From: Lachnospiraceae bacterium
GTDB taxonomy: Bacteria; Bacillota_A; Clostridia; Lachnospirales; Lachnospiraceae
Length of the DNA: 24,586 nt
Assembly (NCBI GenBank): GCA_009774465.1
Contig: VSNT01000054.1
Location: forward strand, 1 to 24,586
Reading direction: 5' to 3'
This document shows positions 8,438 through 16,373 of the stretch, piece by piece. Numbering within the stretch: the first letter of the stretch is position 1; each line of letters starts with the position of its first letter. The notes beneath the pieces are model-generated. The model ran no database searches. It saw nothing but the letters and a program-made list of their open reading frames with translations, and was not told the origin of the DNA. The translations under genes and the position numbers were made by a program.

Positions 8438-10243
8438 ATGAGGAGAATAAAAAACTGGTTTCAGGGACTGAAATTAAATAATAAATTTACGATTATCTGT
8501 CTGATTTTTGTGACAATACCCATGATTATTTTAGCCGGATGGATGTTTTGGAATATTGAGGATAATCTGATTAATGAAAAGTTAAGCGCCATGACCTTTA
8601 AGCTGGATATGGCTTATGCTCAGGTAATTAAGAACGTAGACACAATTAATATGTCCACACAGTTTTTTTTAAGCGATCAGGGGCTTAAAGATTTTTTGTC
8701 TGCGGAAAAAAGAGGAGACAGCTATACCACAGAAGAGATGCTTGATTTTTATAACAGGGACATTGCTTCACTGGAACGAATGGTAAACAATAATACTTAT
8801 CTGTATCAGATCAGAGTTTATGTGGACAGTGACAGTATGCAGGAAATGATGCCGATTCTTTACCGCAGGGAACGGATGCAGAGATTGTCTTTCTGGCAGG
8901 AGGATTTTAGCTACGGGTGGAAATTTGGATATAAGGATAATCTGTTTTCTTCCTATGGACAGCTTACAGGTGAGAGAGAAATATTGTCTCTTCTTACCAG
9001 CATGGAGGATTATGGGCTGGGGGAGACTGGTGTTCTTGAAGTGGCAATGTATATGGATACCATGTTTCCGGTGATATATGAATCCGGTGAGACGCTCTGG
9101 GGAAGCTTTGCAGATGGAGACGGGAATCTGCATTTTGCACATGGGATTGACACGGAATTTAATCAGGAGCTGATTAAAACCATATTGCAGGACAATCGAA
9201 GTGTAAAAGAGGAGATTCACGTTTATTTTTACGAGACGCAGGGACGACAACTGGTTATCGGTTATCAGCCGCTCCGGGAACTGAACGGAGTACTGGTATA
9301 TGTTGACGATATAGAAAGTGATCTTACTAAAATCCGTAATCAGCGATATGTATTTGTGCTATGTGGAATTCTGGTTATTATTTTACTGGCGGTTTTGGTT
9401 AATAAAGTAGCTAAGGGAATGCTGAAACAGTTTTACAGTATTCTGCGTTCCATAAGAGAAGTGCAGAAGGGAGATCTTGACCTGGTTATTGAAAATTGCG
9501 GAAGTAATGAAATGGGAGAGCTGGGGGATCAGATCAATAAGATGCTTTACAACATTAAGCAGCTTACGACAGATAATTTAAATCATGAGCTGTTGGTAAA
9601 AAATACGGAAATCAGGGCATTGCAAAATCAGATTAATGCGCATTTTATCTATAACGTGTTGGAATCCATTAAAATGATGGCGGAGATTAAGGAAGATTAT
9701 GATATTTCTGATGCAATTACATCCCTTGGGAAGCTGCTCCGTTATAGCATGAAGTGGGTGCCCGGAAATGTGACGGTGGAGGAGGAACTGGAATATATAC
9801 GGAATTATTTGAGCCTGATTAATTTAAGGTTTGATTATGAAATCTATTTATCCGTCAACATTTCAGAGGTGATTTTAAAGCAGAGAATTCCAAAGATGTC
9901 TCTGCAGCCTATTGTGGAAAACGCAATTTATCATGGAATTGAACAGATGGCGGAAGATACCAATATTTACATGAAAGGAATCGAAGACGGAGAAGACTGC
10001 ATTATTGAGATCACAGATGCGGGAAGAGGCATGAGTGAGGAAGAGGTGGAAAACCTGTACAAAAGAATCAGCGGTGAGGTAGAAGTCTCAGGAGGAGCCG
10101 GTAATGGAATCGGCCTTAAAAATGTACAGGACAGAATCAAAATTAATTTTGGAGAAAAATATGGAATAGAAATTGCATCAAAGTTAGGATGCTATACCAA
10201 GATTATGGTCCGCATCCCCATGAATAAAGAAGGATCTGTTTAA
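8438..10243 (+). CDS. Sensor histidine kinase, YesM/LytS-like (HisKA_7TM-less, PF06580 type)
   Basis: This 601-residue membrane kinase has a first membrane segment at about residues 17-36 (IICLIFVTIPMIILAGWMFW) and an extracellular sensing region of about 260 residues. A second segment follows near 303-323 (YVFVLCGILVIILLAVLV), then a HAMP domain. The phospho-acceptor region reads LQNQINAHFIYN with His402; the family norm is QINPHFLYN, so Pro is replaced by Ala and Leu by Ile. ATP-binding boxes are LQPIVENAIYHG (489-500), DAGRGMSEEEV (from 527) and GNGIGLKNVQDRI. AGGAG lies 6 bases before ATG 8438. It sits between the lipoprotein and its response regulator, and should phosphorylate the latter when the external sugar signal arrives. 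The motif change is probably tolerated. Confidence 0.94.
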   Translation: MRRIKNWFQGLKLNNKFTIICLIFVTIPMIILAGWMFWNIEDNLINEKLSAMTFKLDMAYAQVIKNVDTINMSTQFFLSDQGLKDFLSAEKRGDSYTTEEMLDFYNRDIASLERMVNNNTYLYQIRVYVDSDSMQEMMPILYRRERMQRLSFWQEDFSYGWKFGYKDNLFSSYGQLTGEREILSLLTSMEDYGLGETGVLEVAMYMDTMFPVIYESGETLWGSFADGDGNLHFAHGIDTEFNQELIKTILQDNRSVKEEIHVYFYETQGRQLVIGYQPLRELNGVLVYVDDIESDLTKIRNQRYVFVLCGILVIILLAVLVNKVAKGMLKQFYSILRSIREVQKGDLDLVIENCGSNEMGELGDQINKMLYNIKQLTTDNLNHELLVKNTEIRALQNQINAHFIYNVLESIKMMAEIKEDYDISDAITSLGKLLRYSMKWVPGNVTVEEELEYIRNYLSLINLRFDYEIYLSVNISEVILKQRIPKMSLQPIVENAIYHGIEQMAEDTNIYMKGIEDGEDCIIEITDAGRGMSEEEVENLYKRISGEVEVSGGAGNGIGLKNVQDRIKINFGEKYGIEIASKLGCYTKIMVRIPMNKEGSV

Positions 10244-10259
10244 AGATCAGGAGGATAAG

Positions 10260-11726
10260 ATGCATACATTATTGATTGTTGAAGACGAAAAAATGATACG
10301 CCAGGGAATAAAAACTATGGTACAAAGGAGCAGGGTTCCGGTTGATAATATTCTGGAATGTAATAATGGGGAAATGGCTCTTGAGATTTTGAAAATGCAG
10401 CATGTGGATGTAATGTTTACAGATATCCGGATGCCTAAAATGGATGGAATCACACTGGTTAAAGCAATGCAGGAGCTGCCCCATGTTCCTCTTACTGTAG
10501 CCATAAGCGGCTATGATGACTTTTCCTATGCGGTGGAACTTATGCGCATGGGAGTAAGAGAATACATTTTAAAGCCTTTAGACCGGGAAAAAGTAAGAGA
10601 AGTGCTTGAAAAACTGAATGCGGAAATTTTAAAAGGACAGGAAGATGCCAAATATGACAGACATTTGGGTAAGCAGCAGTTAAAGTACATTATTTTAAAT
10701 AAAAACCTGACTATGGCAGAAAAAGAGCTTCTGATGAAAATGTATGAAAATACTTATTTGACAAGCAGCTACCAGATTGCCTTAAGTAATGAACTAGGGG
10801 GGGTATTAGGTGAAATAGAAGAAGAGGATTTTTATATTCATCTAAAATCCGTAGAGGGCAATGAGCTGTTTATTTCTTCCAGCGAAAATATTCCAATTCT
10901 TTTACGGGATGAGCTGGTAAACAGATATGTGGGGGTAAGCGCAGTTCACTCCGGTCTTGATACCCTGCGGGAAGCCTATGAAGAGGCTTATCAGGCCAGA
11001 AAAGAAGCGTTTTATCTGGGAAAGCCGGTAAGCTTTTTTAAGGAAATGCTCAGTAAAAAAGCTACACTTCATTTAGAAGAGGGACAGGTCAGCCAGATTG
11101 TTCAGCAGTTGGGAACAGATAAATATGAGGATGCCATAAGGCAGCTTTCCCGTATTTTAAAAAATGCTTCTCTCTTAGGCTATCCGCCGGAGGAAATAGA
11201 AAATGGAATACAGATATTGCTTGATGGAGTTTTGACTACCTATGCAAATATCTTAAAGACCAAAAAGGAAGAGATTGGTGAATATTATACAATTTATGGA
11301 TTTAACTGTTTATCCGAATACGAATCGGAAATATTAGGCTGGCTTGAAAATTTCTGCAATACTTTAAACAGCCGGTTTGATGATTACAAAAATAAACAGA
11401 AAATTCAGCAGGCGATTGATTACATAAAAGAAAACTATGATAAGGACTTGAATATGGCGGTGGTATCAAATCATATTTCCATGAATTATTCCTTATTTTC
11501 TTATGTGTTTAAACAGTATGCCGGAAATAATTTTGTTAATTATTTAAAGGAAATTCGCATAGAGGAGGCAAAACGCCTGTTGGAAACAACTGATATGAAA
11601 GTAATTGATATAAGCAGCCGGGTAGGATATGAAAATGAAAAACACTTTATGAAAACTTTTAAGGCTTCCTGTGGAGTATCGCCTACGGAATATCGGAAAA
11701 ATATGCAGTTTAAAGGGAAGGCTTAG
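10260..11726 (+). CDS. Response regulator, YesN-like: receiver plus AraC-type DNA-binding domain
   Basis: This 488-residue regulator has an N-terminal receiver domain beginning TLLIVEDEKMIRQGI, with the acidic pair, phospho-acceptor Asp55 in FTDIRMPKMDG and the Lys of LKPLDREKVREV. A poorly conserved middle of about 250 residues follows. The C-terminal 100 residues form a double helix-turn-helix of the AraC family (IDYIKENYDKDLNMAVVSNH, then VIDISSRVGYENEKHFMKTF and GVSPTEYRK). CAGGAGGATAAG precedes ATG 10260, 16 bases after the kinase stop. The probable targets are the transporter and phosphorylase promoters upstream, including the TATCAG repeats at 3317-3328 (inference). The stop codon lies inside the loop end of a bidirectional terminator. 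Confidence 0.95.
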   Translation: MHTLLIVEDEKMIRQGIKTMVQRSRVPVDNILECNNGEMALEILKMQHVDVMFTDIRMPKMDGITLVKAMQELPHVPLTVAISGYDDFSYAVELMRMGVREYILKPLDREKVREVLEKLNAEILKGQEDAKYDRHLGKQQLKYIILNKNLTMAEKELLMKMYENTYLTSSYQIALSNELGGVLGEIEEEDFYIHLKSVEGNELFISSSENIPILLRDELVNRYVGVSAVHSGLDTLREAYEEAYQARKEAFYLGKPVSFFKEMLSKKATLHLEEGQVSQIVQQLGTDKYEDAIRQLSRILKNASLLGYPPEEIENGIQILLDGVLTTYANILKTKKEEIGEYYTIYGFNCLSEYESEILGWLENFCNTLNSRFDDYKNKQKIQQAIDYIKENYDKDLNMAVVSNHISMNYSLFSYVFKQYAGNNFVNYLKEIRIEEAKRLLETTDMKVIDISSRVGYENEKHFMKTFKASCGVSPTEYRKNMQFKGKA

Positions 11727-11737
11727 CCTTCCCTTTT
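11712..11737. terminator. Bidirectional terminator between convergent genes
   Basis: AAAGGGAAGGC (11712-11722) and GCCTTCCCTTT (11726-11736) form a perfect 11-pair stem with a three-base loop, flanked by TTTT on the + side and a weaker T-run on the - side. The stop of the + strand regulator (TAG 11724-11726) is within it, and the stop of the - strand gene (11738-11736) touches its edge. It serves both transcripts. Confidence 0.85.
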
Positions 11738-13634
11738 ACGTAACATGAGGATGGTGCTTTTTTTGGGCATACATATTTAAATCAGCTTCACGAAACATTT
11801 CAGCTATATCGGCATAATTTTCAGGAACTTTAATTGCATATCCGCAGCTTGCTTGTATCTGGTAATCCTTAGAATGGAGTTTGTTGTAATTGTTCAGGTA
11901 TTTTGACACATGATTCATGAGTGAGGCTGCTTTTTCCGGAGTATAATCAAAGGCTAATACCCAGAATTCATCACCTTCCTGACGGGAGCAGATGGCAGTT
12001 TCATCTGTGGAATTTTCCAGGGCATGTGCCAGAACCGAAATGGCAAAGTTGCCTTCCTCATGCCCAAATGCATCATTGATTGCTTTCAAACCATCCAGAT
12101 CGAACATAAAAGCACAAACAGGAGTTTTATCTGCAACAGCCTTATTTACAGCAGGTGTTGATACAAGTTTAAATCCGTGTCTGTTTAAAAGGCCGGTCAA
12201 TTCATCCTTGGTATAAATATCTTCAAGGCGTCCCACCAGCAGCCCCAGGTTTTTCTTATCACATAATTCCATCAGCATATTGTTTACATTCATCAGCCAG
12301 GACAGGAAAAAGAAAGGATATCCTGATTTTGAGTTCTCCAGGGTAAGTGCAAGATATCCGAAATTTTTTTCTCCAAAAAATAAAGGAGTGTAAATATAGG
12401 AAGAGGAATTGCTGTCATATAAGTAATCCGGAAGAATGTTACGCTTGGTAAAAGTACATTCAGGGAGTCTTTTTCCGTTTTTAATGGCAAGTTTTAAAAG
12501 GACGGTGTCAGAACAGAGTTCTTCTTCCTCAGTAAAAGTAATTTCTCTGATATGACTGGAAATCCGGTCCCAGTCTTCGTACAGGCATAGATAAAATTCC
12601 CTGCAGTCAGGCAGAGAAAGAGCAAATTCTGCAAGAAGTTCAATTCCTGTATCCAGGTCATCCACACATTGAAGATTTGCAGACATATGCATGTTTAACA
12701 GCATATTCTGTTCTAAAGACATAATGTGCTCGTCCAGTTTTCTTGTGTAAAAATACGAAGAAATGGGATGTGCCGCCGGACAGCCACAGGATGTTCCAAA
12801 GCTTGGAACAGCGTATACGGTGGTGACCGGTTCTACAGCTTCCCTGCGTATTAATCTGGCAAGCTGTAAGGCGGCCATTTTGCCTACCTCATCAGAAGGA
12901 AATGTGACAGAGGTAAGGATTGGGGCTGTCATTTGTCCAAATTCAAGAGTATCACAGCCGGTTATGGCAATCTGTTCAGGAATACGCAGATCCCTTTCCT
13001 TTAACATTGTGATTACAGACTGGGCAATCCTGTCGTTATAGCAGACAATTGCATCAGGGAGCTGTTCAGAATCTAAAATCTGCTTGAGGGCAAGCTCGGT
13101 GCTTTCTCTGGAATAATCGCAGGCATAGACGGAGCCTTCAAAGGGAAGAGACAATTCTTTTAGTCCGTCAATAAAAGCCTGCTGGCGCAGAACATTATTG
13201 TCTGCTTCTGCAAGACTGCCGAGGTAACATATTTTTTTACAGTGATGTCTTTTTCCAAGGTGGATAACAACATCCCTGACCGGTTTATTATTTTCAAGAA
13301 CGATCCTGGGATACGCTGAAGATTTTTGAGTAATGTCAATTATCGGACAGCTAAAGCATTCTTTCAGCAGCTTAAAAAGCGACTGCTTAAGAGAGGGAAG
13401 GACAAAGGTGTCGGAGGCTATAATCATACCGGCGTAATCATCAGGTCTTGGAATATTTAAGATGCTGGATTCGCCTTTTCCATAGTCCCCCAGGTTTTCT
13501 CCATCATTGGAGGCGAAAATTTCTACCAGATAGCCATATTCTGACGCTTTTTCAATAATGCCTGCGCATAGCCGGCTTTGATAGTTTCCGTAGATATGAG
13601 AAATAAAAACTCCGATTTTTTTTGTACGATGCAT
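11736..13634 (-). CDS. LacI-type sugar-receptor domain fused to GAF-like and GGDEF (diguanylate cyclase) domains
   Basis: This 632-residue protein has no signal peptide and no predicted membrane segment. Residues about 5-275 match the periplasmic-binding-like sensor of LacI/GalR regulators (GVFISHIYGNYQSRLCAGI, PDAIVCYNDRIAQSVITML, PEQIAITGCDT, TAPILTSVTFP), but the N-terminal helix-turn-helix is absent. A GAF-like segment follows (about 290-455). The last 160 residues form a GGDEF domain: DELTGLLNRHGF, FDLDGLKAINDAFGHEEGN and RQEGDEFWVL. The signature is EGDEF instead of GGDEF. The RxxD product-inhibition site is missing, with DETA at that place. It would make cyclic di-GMP in response to a cytoplasmic sugar or sugar phosphate (inference). 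The start is supported by AAAGGTG before the ATG. The gene lies 23 bases after the ABC-F stop, so they probably share a transcript. Confidence 0.9.
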   Translation of the reverse strand: MHRTKKIGVFISHIYGNYQSRLCAGIIEKASEYGYLVEIFASNDGENLGDYGKGESSILNIPRPDDYAGMIIASDTFVLPSLKQSLFKLLKECFSCPIIDITQKSSAYPRIVLENNKPVRDVVIHLGKRHHCKKICYLGSLAEADNNVLRQQAFIDGLKELSLPFEGSVYACDYSRESTELALKQILDSEQLPDAIVCYNDRIAQSVITMLKERDLRIPEQIAITGCDTLEFGQMTAPILTSVTFPSDEVGKMAALQLARLIRREAVEPVTTVYAVPSFGTSCGCPAAHPISSYFYTRKLDEHIMSLEQNMLLNMHMSANLQCVDDLDTGIELLAEFALSLPDCREFYLCLYEDWDRISSHIREITFTEEEELCSDTVLLKLAIKNGKRLPECTFTKRNILPDYLYDSNSSSYIYTPLFFGEKNFGYLALTLENSKSGYPFFFLSWLMNVNNMLMELCDKKNLGLLVGRLEDIYTKDELTGLLNRHGFKLVSTPAVNKAVADKTPVCAFMFDLDGLKAINDAFGHEEGNFAISVLAHALENSTDETAICSRQEGDEFWVLAFDYTPEKAASLMNHVSKYLNNYNKLHSKDYQIQASCGYAIKVPENYADIAEMFREADLNMYAQKKHHPHVT

Positions 13635-13657
13635 AATTCACCTTTCCTTTCCCCGGA

Positions 13658-15568
13658 TTACTCGGCCAGTGTTTCCCACTGGTCATATAATAGGGCTAGT
13701 TGTGTGTTTATTTCGTTCTGGTTTTTGGTCAGTTCCTGAAGCTTTGCCACATCCGTTGCAACTTCGGGCAAAGTCATTGCTGCTTCGATTTTGGCCAGTT
13801 TTCCTTCTAAAGAAGAAATGGCTTCTTCACATTTTTTTAAATCATTTTCTTTTTTCCGCTGCCGGGCCTGCGCTTCCTTCTGCGTCTGCCAGTTCAGCTT
13901 GGTTTCGGAAACAGCCTCTTCTTTTTTAGAACAGGTGGTACTTAAAGGAGAAGAGGCGGACAAAGCTGTTTTCTTTTCCAGATAATAATCATAATTTCCC
14001 AAATAACTGGTCAGCTTTCCACCGCTGAGTTCCAAAATGCGGCTTGCAGTACGGTTAATAAAATAACGGTCATGGGATACATAAAGAACCGTTCCCTCGT
14101 AGGCGTTTAATGCATCTTCAAGAATTTCCTTGGAGGTAATATCCAAATGGTTGGTAGGCTCGTCCAATATAAGAAAATTTGATTCGGAAAGCATTAATTT
14201 TGCCAGGGACATGCGCCCCCTTTCTCCGCCGCTTAAGTTATCAATACGTTTAAATACGTCATCACCGGTAAAAAGAAAAGCTGCAAGGGTATTGCGGATT
14301 TCGGTGTTGGATAAATAAGGATAAGCATCCGATATTTCATCAAACAGAGTTTTATCCATATGCAAAACATGATGTTCCTGATCGTAATAACCGATATGTA
14401 CGTTGGTGCCAAGTAGAATCTGTCCCTTATCAGCGGGAACCAGATCATTTATAATTTTGAGAATGGTAGTTTTTCCTGTGCCGTTATCTCCGATAATGGC
14501 CACATGTTCGCCTCGTTTTATATCCATTTCCATGTCGGTAAAAAGCGTCTGGCTTCCAAAGGATTTGGACAAACCTTCTATGTGCAGCACATCATTACCG
14601 CTGGTGCATCTTGGAATCAGCGTCATATGGATATCGGTGCGCGCCAGGGTGGGTTTATCTAAAACTTCAATTTTACTCAGCATTTTTTCGCGGCTTTCCG
14701 CTCTTTTAATGGATTTTTCCCGATTAAATGACTTTAATTTTTCAATAACCTCTTCCTGATGTCTGATTTCCTGCTGCTGTTTTAAATATGCGTTCATTGC
14801 AGCGGCGCGAAGCTGTTCTTTTTTTATGGCATAATCAGAGTAATTGCCTGTAAAGGAAACTGCCTTTGTCTGATCAATTTCAATTATTTTGCCGGCAATA
14901 CGATCCAGAAAATAACGGTCGTGAGATACAATAAGAACAGCTCCTTTATAATTTAAAAGGTAAGTTTCCAGCCACATGATAGAGTTTAAATCCAGATGGT
15001 TGGTAGGTTCATCCAAAATAATGAGATCCGGTTTTAGAAGCAGCAGGCGTCCCAATGCAACACGGGTTTTCTGACCGCCTGAAAGGGTGGAAATTTTTTT
15101 GGAGAATTCCGCCTCCTCAAAACCTAATCCTTTTAAAACACCAACTACTTCGCTTTTATAGGCATATCCGTTTGAAAGTTCAAAGGAATGGGTAAGACGG
15201 GCATAGGAATCCATTAAAGCCTCAAGCTCCGTTCCTGATACCAGTTTCATTTTATGCTCCATTTCACGGATTTTCTGTTCCATAGAGATAAGATCCGCCT
15301 TCACGGAAAGCAGTTCATCATAGATGGTATTTTCACTGTCCACATCCTGATTCTGGGCAAGATAACCCAGGGACTTGTCTTTTGATAAAGTAACAATTCC
15401 ATCATCAGCCTGCAGATGACCTACAATGATCCGAAGTAAAGTAGTTTTTCCGGCACCGTTAATCCCCACAACAGCCGCCTTGTCATAATCTTCAATATGA
15501 AAGGAAACATTGGAAAGCACGGGCTGTTCATTAAAAGATTTTGATATATTTTGACATGATAAAATCAT
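13658..15568 (-). CDS. ABC-F family ATPase (Uup/YdiF type ribosome-associated factor)
   Basis: This soluble 636-residue protein carries two ABC ATPase domains and no membrane segment. The first domain has GINGAGKTT (35-43), LSGGQKTRVALGRLLLLKPD and LILDEPTNHLDLNS. The second has IGDNGTGKTTIL, LSGGERGRMSLAKLML and LILDEPTNHLD. The linker NREKSIKRAESREKMLSKIE matches the P-site tRNA interaction motif of ABC-F proteins. A charged coiled-coil tail (about 540-636) is typical of Uup/YdiF. Such proteins bind the ribosomal E site and relieve stalled translation. I take the ATG at 15568, because AAGGAT lies 8 bases before it. An in-frame ATG at 15577 (three residues more) abuts the AAGG and is less likely. 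Antibiotic-resistance ABC-F proteins belong to other subgroups, so a housekeeping role is more probable. Confidence 0.93.
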   Translation of the reverse strand: MILSCQNISKSFNEQPVLSNVSFHIEDYDKAAVVGINGAGKTTLLRIIVGHLQADDGIVTLSKDKSLGYLAQNQDVDSENTIYDELLSVKADLISMEQKIREMEHKMKLVSGTELEALMDSYARLTHSFELSNGYAYKSEVVGVLKGLGFEEAEFSKKISTLSGGQKTRVALGRLLLLKPDLIILDEPTNHLDLNSIMWLETYLLNYKGAVLIVSHDRYFLDRIAGKIIEIDQTKAVSFTGNYSDYAIKKEQLRAAAMNAYLKQQQEIRHQEEVIEKLKSFNREKSIKRAESREKMLSKIEVLDKPTLARTDIHMTLIPRCTSGNDVLHIEGLSKSFGSQTLFTDMEMDIKRGEHVAIIGDNGTGKTTILKIINDLVPADKGQILLGTNVHIGYYDQEHHVLHMDKTLFDEISDAYPYLSNTEIRNTLAAFLFTGDDVFKRIDNLSGGERGRMSLAKLMLSESNFLILDEPTNHLDITSKEILEDALNAYEGTVLYVSHDRYFINRTASRILELSGGKLTSYLGNYDYYLEKKTALSASSPLSTTCSKKEEAVSETKLNWQTQKEAQARQRKKENDLKKCEEAISSLEGKLAKIEAAMTLPEVATDVAKLQELTKNQNEINTQLALLYDQWETLAE

Positions 15569-15600
15569 TTTGCACATCCTTAATTAAATATTTCTCTCTT

Positions 15601-15629
15601 AGTTTACAGATGATAAAAGGGAATGTCAA
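15601..15629 (-). promoter_or_regulatory. Sigma-A promoter of the ABC-F/GGDEF operon
   Basis: On the - strand, TTGACA (15629-15624), a 17-base spacer and TAAACT (15606-15601) lie about 35 bases before the ABC-F start. The -35 is perfect and sits within the left arm of the palindrome at 15622-15641. Confidence 0.75.
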
Positions 15630-15641
15630 TTGATTGACATT
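15622..15641. promoter_or_regulatory. Perfect palindrome holding the -35 boxes of two divergent promoters
   Basis: AATGTCAAT (15622-15630), the centre TG, and ATTGACATT (15633-15641) form a perfect inverted repeat. Each arm contains one TTGACA, pointing in opposite directions and only four bases apart, so two polymerases could not sit there together. Either the symmetry is a by-product of the two -35 boxes, or it is also an operator. Confidence 0.75.
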
Positions 15642-15662
15642 ATTTTAACAGTGTTATATAGT
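15634..15662 (+). promoter_or_regulatory. Sigma-A promoter of rex with candidate operator in the spacer
   Basis: TTGACA (15634-15639), a 17-base spacer and TATAGT (15657-15662) give a strong promoter. The spacer holds a second small palindrome, TAACA-G-TGTTA (15646-15656). The 18 bases from 15634 also partly fit the clostridial Rex consensus TTGTTAA-N4-TTAACAA: right half 6 of 7, left half 4 of 7. Autoregulation by Rex is therefore possible but not shown. Confidence 0.75.
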
Positions 15663-15695
15663 ATTTTTATAATGTAAATGCAGGAGGCAGTCCAA

Positions 15696-16340
15696 TTGGA
15701 TAACAGGGAAATTTCACAGGCAGTGATTGGACGGCTGCCAAGGTACTTCAGGTTTTTAGGGGAATTAAAGGACGAAGGCATTGAGAGGATTTCTTCCCAG
15801 GAACTCAGCGATATCATGAAGGTGACTGCGTCACAGATTCGCCAGGATTTTAATAATTTCGGCGGTTTTGGACAGCAGGGATATGGCTATAAGGTGGAGT
15901 ATCTTTATGAAGAAATCGGAAAGATATTAGGTCTTGATAAAACACATAATCTGATCATTATCGGAGCAGGAAATTTGGGGCAGGCACTGGCTAATTACAT
16001 GAATTTTGAAAGAAGAGGATTTCTTTTTAAAGGGATATTTGACAATAATCCTGATCTTTACGGAAAGAAGATCAGAAACATGGAAGTAAGGCCGATGGAG
16101 GAAATGGATGCCTTTGTAAGAGAAAATGAAATTGATATTGCAGTGCTTACCATTCCGAAAACAAGTGCGGTACCGGTAGCGGAACGACTGGTGCGCAATG
16201 GAATAAGAGGCATTTGGAATTTTGCCCATGTGGATTTGAATGTTCCCAGAGAGGTTCAGGTTGAAAATGTGCATTTATCGGATAGTGTAATGAAGCTGGC
16301 ATACAATATCAACAGATTTGAAAAAGGGGAGCGTAGCTGA
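15696..16340 (+). CDS. rex: Redox-sensing transcriptional repressor Rex
   Basis: This 214-residue NADH/NAD+-sensing repressor acts in the cytoplasm on fermentation and energy genes. Residues 1-80 form the winged helix (ISQAVIGRLPRYFRFLGEL, SSQELSDIMKVTASQIRQDF, FGGFGQQGYGYKV). From about 85 comes a Rossmann domain with IIGAGNLGQALANY. The C-terminal dimerisation helix (NVHLSDSVMKLAYNINRFE) swaps between subunits. I take TTG 15696 as the start: AGGAGG (15682-15687) lies 8 bases before it, and MDNREISQAV matches where the family begins. The in-frame ATG at 15678 lies upstream of that ribosome site and has none of its own. The gene shares a divergent promoter region with the ABC-F operon and leads into a coiled-coil gene. 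Confidence 0.96.
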   Translation: MDNREISQAVIGRLPRYFRFLGELKDEGIERISSQELSDIMKVTASQIRQDFNNFGGFGQQGYGYKVEYLYEEIGKILGLDKTHNLIIIGAGNLGQALANYMNFERRGFLFKGIFDNNPDLYGKKIRNMEVRPMEEMDAFVRENEIDIAVLTIPKTSAVPVAERLVRNGIRGIWNFAHVDLNVPREVQVENVHLSDSVMKLAYNINRFEKGERS

Positions 16341-16373
16341 GGGAATGCTCAGCATATTTGGGGAGGCGTGCAT

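Noticed and set aside
16336..16353. GCTGAG/CTCAGC hairpin after rex as a terminator
   Set aside because: The stem is only six pairs, has no T-run and overlaps the rex stop, so it is too weak to call.
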